Part shown: in pieces, positions 1 through 6,442 of the stretch
Layout: every line of letters starts with the position of its first letter
Position numbering within the stretch: the first letter of the stretch is position 1
NCBI GenBank assembly: GCA_003513845.1
Contig: DOTB01000059.1
Span: 1 to 15,064, forward strand
DNA from: Candidatus Atribacteria bacterium
GTDB taxonomy: Bacteria; Atribacterota; Phoenicimicrobiia; Phoenicimicrobiales; Phoenicimicrobiaceae
Direction of reading: 5' to 3'
DNA length: 15,064 nucleotides
Made by a program: the position numbers and the translations under genes
Notes under the pieces: model-generated
The model's database searches: none
The model's input: only the letters and a program-made list of their open reading frames with translations
What the model was told of the DNA's origin: nothing

Positions 1-9
1 AAGAGATTC

Positions 10-54
10 ACCCTAAAAGGGGGACAAAGGGAGAAGTATGCCCCTTATTAGGGT
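10..54. repeat. Imperfect inverted repeat (hairpin), copy A
   Basis: ACCCTAAAAGGGG (10-22) pairs with CCCCTTATTAGGGT (41-54), with one bulged base and an 18-nt loop. No T-run follows on either strand, so it is not a standard terminator. Its right half resembles the sequence at 653-685. Confidence 0.5.
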
Positions 55-196
55 AAATTAAGGAAAATAAATAAATCAAAAAAAAAATAGGTTATTATTT
101 AAAATAGAACTATGGTAATGACCTTTTGAAGAGGCTTTATCAGTAATTAAAAATCAAAAAAAGTTTACAAAGAAAAAAGCTTGAAAAGACTAATAA

Positions 197-225
197 TTGA
201 CAAAAAGAAAATATAGTAGTAATAT
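197..225 (+). promoter_or_regulatory. Near-consensus sigma70 promoter
   Basis: TTGACA at 197-202, a 17-nt spacer, then TAATAT at 220-225. The -35 is perfect and the spacing ideal. Transcription would start near 232 and reach the hairpin terminator at 274-320, giving an RNA of roughly 90 nt with no evident reading frame. The unit could be a small RNA gene or a leftover leader. Confidence 0.6.
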
Positions 226-256
226 AAAAAAAATTGCAAATATAAATATATAGTCT

Positions 257-280
257 GCCCAAAGATAGTAGTTAAAAGGG
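257..280 (+). promoter_or_regulatory. Conserved pre-terminator element, copy 1
   Basis: The sequence starts with GCCCAAAG and ends with AAGGG, the last bases being part of the 5' arm of the terminator hairpin. It matches 7557-7580 at 21 of 24 positions (A/T at the 9th, G/T at the 12th, A/T at the 19th). Both copies are intergenic and on the same strand. Function unknown: possibly a leader or small-RNA domain, or a protein-binding site. Confidence 0.5.
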
Positions 281-320
281 AGCAGTAATAAATAATTTTT
301 TGTTATTGCTCCCTTTTTTT
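274..320 (+). terminator. Strong intrinsic terminator
   Basis: An 18-nt arm at 274-291 (AAAAGGGAGCAGTAATAA) pairs fully with 300-317, with two G-U wobbles and an 8-nt loop. A run of seven T spans 314-320. The four A on the 5' side make it potentially bidirectional. It ends the short transcript expected from the promoter at 197-225. Confidence 0.85.
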
Positions 321-421
321 AACTAAAAAGCAAAATAATAAGAGAATTTTCTTGATGAATTAAAAAGTGAAATTGGTTTGAAGGTTATTAACTTTAACAT
401 AAGACTTCTAAAGGAGATTAG

Positions 422-573
422 ATGGTAGAATGTAAGTTTAATTTATTAACCCGAAGGGTAGGATACAGTCAATACTTCACCATCAATTTCCTAGCAGGAT
501 TTGTATAAAAGTATCACGTCTCCCCAAAGATGCTCAAATAGAAATCGAGATTATAGCTTATTGTAAATTGTAA
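422..573 (+). pseudogene. ridA-like (YjgF/UK114) remnant with internal deletion and frameshift
   Basis: The ATG at 422 has a good Shine-Dalgarno site (AAGGAG, 411-416). Its frame reads a short segment containing GYSQ, comparable to the GPYSQ near the RidA N-terminus, then stops at 506. After a shift at about 490, the next frame (490-573) reads PSRICIKVSRLPKDAQIEIE and a short tail before TAA at 571. That segment closely resembles the RidA C-terminus (PxRxxVxVxxLPKxxxxEIExIA). RidA proteins are about 125 residues; only about 50 codons remain, so the middle is missing. The C-terminal match is the firm part; the N-terminal match is weak. RidA normally hydrolyses reactive enamine/imine intermediates from PLP enzymes. 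This copy cannot be functional. Confidence 0.55.
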
Positions 574-652
574 AAAGTAATATAATATTATAAAAATCAA
601 TTGGCAGTGCTTATAAAAAATGGCAAAAAGAATTGCTTATCAGTTATTGTTA

Positions 653-685
653 AAGGAGAAGTATACTCCTTACTATTATAGGGTG
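653..685. repeat. Hairpin repeat, copy B (related to 28-54)
   Basis: The core GGAGAAGTATACTCCTTA and a following TTA..AGGGT resemble 28-54 (GGAGAAGTATGCCCCTTATTAGGGT), with a short insertion. AAGGAG and CTCCTT form a small stem. It may be a remnant of a small mobile or repeat element. Confidence 0.35.
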
Positions 686-763
686 CAATGAGAATATAGT
701 TCGTGTAGAAATAGTAGACTAAGTTAATAAATAACTAAAGGCAGCCTAGAGCTAGTTTACATA

Positions 764-775
764 AAAGGAGGTGAT
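764..775 (+). promoter_or_regulatory. Orphan Shine-Dalgarno-like site
   Basis: AAAGGAGGTGAT is a 12-base match to the sequence complementary to the usual bacterial 16S rRNA 3' end. No plausible reading frame begins at the right distance: the nearest ATG (799) opens 7 codons only. Probably the leftover start of a lost gene, or chance. Confidence 0.3.
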
Positions 776-873
776 AATTCTTAAATTAAATTCGACTGAT
801 GTTACCTATTGTACGTATTTAATTTTTAATTCAAAAAATAAAAAAGCATTCCTGTAATACCTGAAAATGCTCT

Positions 874-902
874 TTGAAAAATAAATAACCCCCAGTTATC
901 AT
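874..902 (+). promoter_or_regulatory. Promoter of the dehydrogenase/sugar-binding operon
   Basis: TTGAAA at 874-879, a 17-nt spacer, TATCAT at 897-902. Each hexamer matches the sigma70 consensus at 5 of 6 positions. The predicted start near 909 leaves a leader of about 50 nt before the strong ribosome binding site GGAGG (951-955). Confidence 0.6.
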
Positions 903-961
903 TATGGTAAATGTGTGTGTAACCTAAAACGCACAAAAACCATAAAATAAGGAGGATAAAA

Positions 962-2263
962 ATGTATATTAATATTTATCAATTAAAAGATATGCCCAAA
1001 GAAGATTACGAGAGAATTATGAAAAGAAGTGAAGTTGAAACTGAATCTATTTTGGAAGACGTAAAAAAAATTATTAATGATGTTAAAGAACGGGGTGACG
1101 AGGCGTTAGTCGAATATACCAAGAAATTTGAAGATGTTAGTATTTGTAGAGACAAAATTCAAGTTACTCCAGAAGAAATAAAAGAAGCTTATAGTAAAGT
1201 TGACAAAGAAACAATCGAAGCAATTAAATTTTTAGCAAGCAATGTCAAAAAATTTCATTTGGCTCAGATGCCCAACAAGATGTGGGGTATGGAAATTTCA
1301 CCAGGCTTGGTAGCCGGACAAATTATTATACCTTTAGAAAGAGTAGGCTGTTATGTGCCGGGGGGTAGAGGTTGGTTCCCCTCTGCGGTAATGATGTCAG
1401 TATTGCCAGCAAAGGTAGCCGGTGTACCCGAAGTCATTGTATGTACTCCGTCTGCTCCAGATGGCTCAGTTCCGGCTGGTACTTTGATTGCCTGCGATGT
1501 ATGCGGTGCAGATGCTGTATTTAGAATTGGAGGGAGTCAAGCCATTGCGGCAATGACTTACGGAACTCAAACTATTAAAAAGGTTGACAAAATTTCAGGA
1601 CCTGGAAGTAAATGGGTATTAGCTGCTTTTAAGTTGGTTCAGGGTCAAGTAGAGGTGGCGCTTCCTGCTGGACCAGGTGAAGCTCTTATTATTGCAGATG
1701 AGAGTGCTAATCCAGAATATGCTGCAGCTGATGTTTGTATTCAGGCAGAGCATGGCTTTGATTCAACAGGTGTTTTAGTTACCCATGTTAAGGAACTTGC
1801 CTATGCAGTTAAAGATAAAATTGGTAGGCATATAGAGAGGCTAGACGAATATCGAAGAAAATTTGTTATAGAATCTTTAAAAAAATATGGTGCCATTATT
1901 ATTACAGAATCATTAGAGGAATCAATAGAATTTGCTAACCAATATGCGGTGGAACATCTCGAGATCATGACTAAAGATCCTATTCATAATATGCAAAAAA
2001 TTAAAAATGCTGGAGGTATATATCTCGGGCACTATACTCCACTTAGTACTGGTTGTTTTGGGTCAGGTCCCAATCATGTACTACCAACTGGACGGAAAGC
2101 AGTGGTTACGGGGGGCTTAAAAACAGCAGATTTTTACAAAATTGTAACTTATGAATATTTTTCTAAAGAGGGCTTGGAGTTTCAAAAGGATGCTATGGTA
2201 AAACTTGCTGATTACGAAGGATTTCCTGCTCATAGGAACGCTATTTTAGAGAGATTTTCTTGA
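962..2263 (+). CDS. Histidinol dehydrogenase-family NAD-dependent dehydrogenase, divergent active site
   Basis: The 433 residues match the family's usual length, and the ATG follows GGAGG at 6 nt. Family landmarks are clear: YVPGG (131-135), PAGPGE (235-240), QAEHG (261-265), EHLE (331-334), NHVLPT (371-376) and the C-terminal H424. Relative to E. coli HisD the spacing is exact: Q261, H264, E331, H332, H372, E419 and H424 correspond to Q259, H262, E326, H327, H367, E414 and H419. The zinc ligand D360, however, is C365. S237 is G239, E356 is L361 and Y361 is F366; from memory these are histidinol-contact positions. True HisD oxidises histidinol to histidine in two NAD steps. No other histidine-biosynthesis gene is adjacent apart from a distant HisC homologue in another unit. 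The neighbours are sugar-type ABC transport genes, so a polyol or other alcohol substrate, as in the related sulfopropanediol dehydrogenase branch (HpsN), is more likely. Family membership is sure; substrate is not. Confidence 0.85.
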   Translation: MYINIYQLKDMPKEDYERIMKRSEVETESILEDVKKIINDVKERGDEALVEYTKKFEDVSICRDKIQVTPEEIKEAYSKVDKETIEAIKFLASNVKKFHLAQMPNKMWGMEISPGLVAGQIIIPLERVGCYVPGGRGWFPSAVMMSVLPAKVAGVPEVIVCTPSAPDGSVPAGTLIACDVCGADAVFRIGGSQAIAAMTYGTQTIKKVDKISGPGSKWVLAAFKLVQGQVEVALPAGPGEALIIADESANPEYAAADVCIQAEHGFDSTGVLVTHVKELAYAVKDKIGRHIERLDEYRRKFVIESLKKYGAIIITESLEESIEFANQYAVEHLEIMTKDPIHNMQKIKNAGGIYLGHYTPLSTGCFGSGPNHVLPTGRKAVVTGGLKTADFYKIVTYEYFSKEGLEFQKDAMVKLADYEGFPAHRNAILERFS

Positions 2264-2436
2264 AAAACCATTTGACTATTAAGAAGATTTATTATTGTTT
2301 TGTTTTTTATTTGAAATTTAATAAAAGAGGGGTGATATACAAAAGTTAGATGGAAAAAGGGGCAAGAAATATAAATGGAATAAAAAATAATTTAGACTAT
2401 TTTGAAGAGAAAATAATATTTAAGAGGGGGTTTAAA

Positions 2437-3528
2437 ATGATATTTTTAAAAGGAATGAGAAAAATTATTTTTCAATCGTTGTTGATATTGGCGATAACTT
2501 GTTTTGTATTGCCATTGGTAACCTTCTGTGAAAATCAAACTTCTGCTAAGCAACTACTTTTTGGGATGACAGTAAGGGATGCCACTGCACCTTTTTATCA
2601 AGCAATGATTCGAACTGCAGAGGGGAAGGCAGAAGAATTGGGCGTAAAATTAGTGGTAATGGATTCTCATGATGATGTCCTGGCACAATTAGAACACTTA
2701 GATAATTTTATTACCATGGGAATAAATGGGCTTGTCTTTGGAGGCACTGTAGATACTGTGTCAATTATTCCAGGGATTAAGGAACTTAATGAAAAGGGTA
2801 TTCCAATAATGGCTGTTGATAATAGCCCAGAGGGTGGAAGGGTCGAATTATGGATTTCTTTTGATATTGTAGATTCTTCGAGAAGAGCAGCAGAAGTTTT
2901 TGTTGATCTACTTAAAGAGAAATACGGAGGAGAGGTCCCCAAGGGTGTGGTAATAGAAATAACTGGAGCCCTTGGTGATGCGTTTACCAATGAATGCTAC
3001 GAGGGATTCCATTCCGTTATAGACAACTATCCTCAACTTACGGTAGTGCAGGGTGAAGGCAAATGGAATAACATCGATTCTTTTGAAAGAACCAGCGATT
3101 TGTTAACCCGTTATGGGGAGGATGTTGTGGGTATATACATTCACACTCCCGATATAATGGGACCTGGAGTAGTAGCAGCAGTTGAACAGGCAGGTTATAA
3201 TCCTAAGGATTTTTGTATGACTGGAATTTGTATGGGACCAGAGGGGAGAGATCTTATAAAGCAAGGCAAAATTGCAGCTATAGTAGCTCAACCTATAGCA
3301 GACGGAGCAGAATTAGCTGTTCAGTATCTTTATGATCTTTGTCAGGGAAAAGAGATTCCTAAAATTGGAGATACGATAGTCAAGGAGGGTGCTTTATGGT
3401 CTCCGGCTACAGTAGTAGAAAATCCAAGATGTGAGGGCGGATTTATGAAGCTTAAGGCACCAATAGTTCCTTTAGAAGTGAGCCCAGATGATCCTCGCCT
3501 TTGGGAGAATAAGATTACCGAGTTATAA
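2437..3528 (+). CDS. RbsB-like sugar ABC transporter substrate-binding protein
   Basis: Exported periplasmic-binding-protein family 1 (sugar branch), the capture component for the ATPase and permease encoded at 4818-7459. I start it at 2437 (363 residues), where GAGGGGG lies 7 nt upstream and a signal peptide follows directly: basic MRK, then a hydrophobic stretch at residues 11-30. A frame start at 2350 would add 29 charged residues ahead of the signal and has no well-placed ribosome site. The mature part begins the usual fold with LLFGMTVRDATAPFYQAM (about 40-57), then the DxxxDVLAQLEHLDNFITMG segment (76-95) and GINGLVFGG. A cysteine at 31 follows the hydrophobic core, but VTFC is a poor lipobox, so lipoprotein status is uncertain. 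It lies 173 nt after the dehydrogenase gene, probably in the same transcript, and is followed by a terminator. The ligand cannot be read from sequence. Confidence 0.9.
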   Translation: MIFLKGMRKIIFQSLLILAITCFVLPLVTFCENQTSAKQLLFGMTVRDATAPFYQAMIRTAEGKAEELGVKLVVMDSHDDVLAQLEHLDNFITMGINGLVFGGTVDTVSIIPGIKELNEKGIPIMAVDNSPEGGRVELWISFDIVDSSRRAAEVFVDLLKEKYGGEVPKGVVIEITGALGDAFTNECYEGFHSVIDNYPQLTVVQGEGKWNNIDSFERTSDLLTRYGEDVVGIYIHTPDIMGPGVVAAVEQAGYNPKDFCMTGICMGPEGRDLIKQGKIAAIVAQPIADGAELAVQYLYDLCQGKEIPKIGDTIVKEGALWSPATVVENPRCEGGFMKLKAPIVPLEVSPDDPRLWENKITEL

Positions 3529-3556
3529 TAAGTAAAAGAATAAATGTACTCTTAAT

Positions 3557-3608
3557 CCCATCCGAGCGTCTCTATTGATTCGCTCGGATGGGGATTTATT
3601 TATAATTT
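3557..3608 (+). terminator. Intrinsic terminator after the binding-protein gene
   Basis: CCCATCCGAGCG (3557-3568) pairs perfectly with CGCTCGGATGGG (3581-3592) around a 12-nt loop. A T-rich but interrupted tract (ATTTATTTATAATTT) follows. It separates the binding-protein gene from the dehydrogenase, ATPase and permease genes and may make the binding protein more abundant than the membrane components. Confidence 0.8.
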
Positions 3609-3778
3609 GGAATGTGATTTTGAAAATTTACAAAAGTAATTTTTTAAATAAGAGATGGATTTTAACCAGATGGCCAGGAAAGGTTTGGTATAAAACTAAA
3701 AAATAGAAAAAGATATGGGGGTTTCAAGGAGAAGGATTAAGCTCTCCTGACCTACTGGTTAGAGGAAGAGAGGGCATT
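3609..3778 (+). promoter_or_regulatory. Leader/promoter region of the dehydrogenase-ATPase-permease unit
   Basis: A possible promoter is TTGAAA (3620-3625), 18 nt, TTAAAT (3644-3649). The leader then holds a long-range inverted repeat, TAACCAG (3663-3669) with CTGGTTA (3755-3761), extendable by two pairs, and an internal stem AGGAGA/TCTCCT near 3728-3748. This could fold as a multibranched leader RNA, but each stem is short enough to arise by chance. No known riboswitch core was recognised. Confidence 0.3.
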
Positions 3779-4768
3779 TTGTTAGCGGTAAGATTTTACG
3801 GTATAAGAGATGTTAGAATTGAAGATGTTCCTATTCCTGCTCATGGACCAGAAGAAGTCCTTATTAAAGTAAAATATGGGGGAATATGTGGATCAGATCT
3901 TCATATATTTAAAAAGGGGATGTTCGTTGGCTCAACTCCTGTAGTAATGGGACACGAATTTTCTGGAATTATTGAGAAAGTAGGGAGTAAAGTTAAAGAC
4001 TTATCTCCGGGAGATTATGTAGTAGGAGACCCTCGAGTTCCCTGTAATAAATGTAAATGGTGTCAAGAAGGTCTTTACCATCTTTGTCCAGAATTAGGTT
4101 TTATAGGAGAAGTATCACCGGGGTGTTTTGCCGAATATCTGGCTATGGATGCAAAAAAACTTTTTAAAATTCCCTCTCCTATTGATTTTAAAGTAGCTAC
4201 TTTGGTAGAGCCTTTAGCTGTGGCTCTTCATATAGTTCAATATGCCCATCTATCTCCAAACGAAACAATAGGAATTGTTGGTGCTGGACCAATTGGTCTT
4301 CTTGCTCTTTTAGTAGCTCAAATGATTACCAAAGATATTACGGTAATAGATATTTCGCCTTTTCGCTTAAGTAAAGCTAAACTCATAGGTGCAAATAAAG
4401 TTTTACAAGAGTTTCCTTTAGATCCTTCTGAAAAAGTTGATGTAGTAATTGAGGTGACAGGAAGTAAAGAAACCTTAAACAAGTCCCTGGAATGGATAAA
4501 TCCTGGCGGAAGATTGGTCCTTGGTGGAATATATGAAAATAAAGTTCAACTAGACCCTAATAATATTATATTTAAGGAAATAAAATTAACCGGAATAAAT
4601 GCATATAATACTGAGGATATCAAAAAAGCGATTGAACTTGTATCTAATAATTATATTAATGTAGAAGTAATTATTACAGACATATTACCGTTATCAGAGG
4701 CAGTTAAAGGTTTTGAATTACTAATAGCTGCGGTAAAAAAACCAATAAAAATACTTTTGGAAGCCTGA
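3779..4768 (+). CDS. Zinc-dependent alcohol/polyol dehydrogenase (medium-chain)
   Basis: A cytosolic NAD(P)-dependent oxidoreductase of the sorbitol/threonine/butanediol dehydrogenase group, 329 residues (typical 340-350). The likely start is TTG at 3779, preceded by purine-rich GAGGAAGAGAGGG; the N-terminus MLAVRFYGIRDVRIEDVP fits the family. Catalytic zinc residues are C37 (GGICGSD), H59/E60 (GHEFSG) and E144 (VEP). Structural zinc cysteines are C89, C92, C95 and C103. The Rossmann glycines are GAGPIG (168-173), and D191 at the end of the following strand suggests NAD over NADP. It lies 49 nt before the ATPase gene, between transporter components, so its substrate is probably the imported compound or its first oxidation product. 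The exact substrate is not determinable. Confidence 0.9.
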   Translation: MLAVRFYGIRDVRIEDVPIPAHGPEEVLIKVKYGGICGSDLHIFKKGMFVGSTPVVMGHEFSGIIEKVGSKVKDLSPGDYVVGDPRVPCNKCKWCQEGLYHLCPELGFIGEVSPGCFAEYLAMDAKKLFKIPSPIDFKVATLVEPLAVALHIVQYAHLSPNETIGIVGAGPIGLLALLVAQMITKDITVIDISPFRLSKAKLIGANKVLQEFPLDPSEKVDVVIEVTGSKETLNKSLEWINPGGRLVLGGIYENKVQLDPNNIIFKEIKLTGINAYNTEDIKKAIELVSNNYINVEVIITDILPLSEAVKGFELLIAAVKKPIKILLEA

Positions 4769-4817
4769 GGATAACTTAACCAAGCCCTTTGATAGATTTG
4801 GTAGGGAGAATGTTTCT

Positions 4818-6398
4818 ATGATTAAATTAAACGAAGAAGAAAAAGAAAGTAATCGAGAGAATGATTTTATAGTTCAATTTAAAGATGTTACAAAGATATA
4901 TTCTGGCACGGTAGCTTTACACAAGATTAATATCGAGGTCAAAAGAGGGGAAGTGCATGGCATTATTGGGAAAAATGGTGCGGGGAAAACTACTTTAGTA
5001 GGAATAATGTCTGGAATTATTGATCCTACGGAAGGAGAAATAATTATAAAAGGTAAAAAATACAGAAGTATATCGCGGCAGAGGGCCAAAAAAGAAGGAA
5101 TATCTATAATTCCCCAGGAATCCCAAGTCATACCTGACCTTAGCGTTGTTGAGAATATTTTTACTCCAGACTATATTCGTTCTTGGGGTAATTTCATAAA
5201 TTGGAAGAAAATGTATTCAAAAATAGAGAAAGTAATAGATGAAAGCCAGATAAATATAAATCCTTACACCAGAGCAGGAGACCTTTCCATAAGTGAGCAA
5301 CAACTTCTTTTAGTTTTGAAAGCTTGTTTTATAGATAATGCCCAAGTTATAATATTTGATGAAGTTTCTTCTTCTCTTACTAAGAAGGACGAAGAGGTTT
5401 TATACAGAATTATTAGAGAACAAAAAAAGAAAGGGAAGGCAATATTATTTATTTCTCACAGTATGGAGGAGATATTAGAAATTTGTGATCTGGTTACAAT
5501 ATTAAGAGATGGCAAGGTGATTGCAAAGGAAGAATGTGCTTGTTTAGATAAAGACAAACTTTCTTATTTTATTGTCGGAGGGGAATATAATTATAAGGAA
5601 CATAAAGTCGGTGAAGAGTCTGGTAGAGAAGAGGAGAAAGAATCCAATGAAATAGTACTTTCGGTAAGGAATTTTACTAAATTTGGAGCCTTTCAGAATA
5701 TAAACTTTGATTTAAAGAAAGGAGAAGTTGTAGGTCTCGCTGGCCTAAGAGGAAGCGGAAGAACAGAATTATTTAAAGCTATTGCTGGAATAGATTTAGC
5801 AGATAAGGGGTGGATAAAAATAGGGAATGAAGAAAAACGATTTACGGACCCAGCACAAGCCCTTCAAAATGGCATTGTTTATTTGCCAGAAGATAGAGAA
5901 AAAGAGGGATTAATTGATATTTTGGCAGTAAGAGAAAATTTAACCTTGAGTTCACTACCTTGTTTGTTAAACAAGGTTAAGCTAATTAATTTAGAAGAGG
6001 AGAAAAAAATGGCTACAACTTTGGTAGAGAGACTGTCTATCCTTACTCCCTCTATTGAAGAAGAGGTAAAAAAGTTAAGTGGAGGAAACAAACAAAAGGT
6101 TTTAATGGGAAAAGTATTATCTGCGAATCCCATAGTTTACTTATTGGATGAGCCAACAAAAGGTATAGACATTTCTACGAAGAAGGAGATTCTGAAGATA
6201 ATAAAGGAAGAATTAAGTAGATTTGCGGGAATAATAATGTCTTCTCCTGGTTTAGAGGACCTTATATTGATTTGCGATCGGATTTTAGTTTTACATAAAG
6301 GTGAAATAGTTGGTGAATTTTTTGAGGATAAATTTAAAGAAATAGATTTATATCGTGCTGTCCAGGGAGTGAGAGATAAATTTGTTGAAAATAATTAG
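4818..6398 (+). CDS. RbsA/MglA-like sugar ABC transporter ATPase (two fused nucleotide-binding domains)
   Basis: Cytosolic energy-coupling subunit of a ribose/galactose-type importer, 526 residues, with AGGGAGA about 8 nt before the ATG. Domain 1 (about 18-255) has Walker A GKNGAGKT (51-58), signature LSISEQQ (156-162), Walker B ending D181-E182 and H-loop H214. Domain 2 (about 278-520) has the degenerate Walker A GLRGSGRTEL, with R in place of the catalytic-loop Lys, a canonical signature LSGGNKQKV (420-428) and Walker B LLDEPTKGID (442-451). It has Ser-Ser rather than His at the switch position (475-476). The second-domain features are typical of this family, in which only one site hydrolyses ATP well. 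A charged, glutamate-rich linker (260-277) joins the halves. The permease gene follows after 44 nt. Confidence 0.95.
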   Translation: MIKLNEEEKESNRENDFIVQFKDVTKIYSGTVALHKINIEVKRGEVHGIIGKNGAGKTTLVGIMSGIIDPTEGEIIIKGKKYRSISRQRAKKEGISIIPQESQVIPDLSVVENIFTPDYIRSWGNFINWKKMYSKIEKVIDESQININPYTRAGDLSISEQQLLLVLKACFIDNAQVIIFDEVSSSLTKKDEEVLYRIIREQKKKGKAILFISHSMEEILEICDLVTILRDGKVIAKEECACLDKDKLSYFIVGGEYNYKEHKVGEESGREEEKESNEIVLSVRNFTKFGAFQNINFDLKKGEVVGLAGLRGSGRTELFKAIAGIDLADKGWIKIGNEEKRFTDPAQALQNGIVYLPEDREKEGLIDILAVRENLTLSSLPCLLNKVKLINLEEEKKMATTLVERLSILTPSIEEEVKKLSGGNKQKVLMGKVLSANPIVYLLDEPTKGIDISTKKEILKIIKEELSRFAGIIMSSPGLEDLILICDRILVLHKGEIVGEFFEDKFKEIDLYRAVQGVRDKFVENN

Positions 6399-6442
6399 TA
6401 CATTGCAAATATTGTTAACCCCAAAAAGTTTGAAAGGATTTT

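Larger units (their letters stand above)
1..961. other. Gene-poor, AT-rich left flank
   Basis: No intact coding region is visible on either strand. The stretch holds an imperfect hairpin at the left edge, a promoter-plus-terminator unit (197-320), a decayed ridA-like remnant (422-573), a second hairpin repeat related to the first (653-685), an orphan Shine-Dalgarno-like site (764-775) and the promoter of the following dehydrogenase gene (874-902). A weak stem (845-850 with 866-871, loop 15) precedes that promoter and could be a poor terminator. Taken together it looks like decayed DNA between transcription units. Confidence 0.6.

Noticed and set aside
764..775. 16S rRNA 3'-end-like sequence
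   Set aside because: It matches the complement of the 16S tail on the plus strand, as any perfect Shine-Dalgarno site does. No rRNA sequence flanks it.
845..871. Terminator just before the first operon promoter
   Set aside because: Only six uninterrupted pairs with a 15-nt loop and a CTTTG tail; too weak to call.
2350..2436. Longer start for the binding protein at 2350
   Set aside because: The extra 29 residues precede the signal peptide and are charged, and the nearest purine-rich site is too far upstream. The ATG at 2437 has GAGGGGG at proper spacing.
2667..2990. Minus-strand open frames inside the binding-protein, ATPase, permease, aminotransferase, IorA and LivK genes
   Set aside because: They lie opposite clearly real genes, have low-complexity Ser/Ile/Phe-rich translations and no ribosome sites or family motifs.
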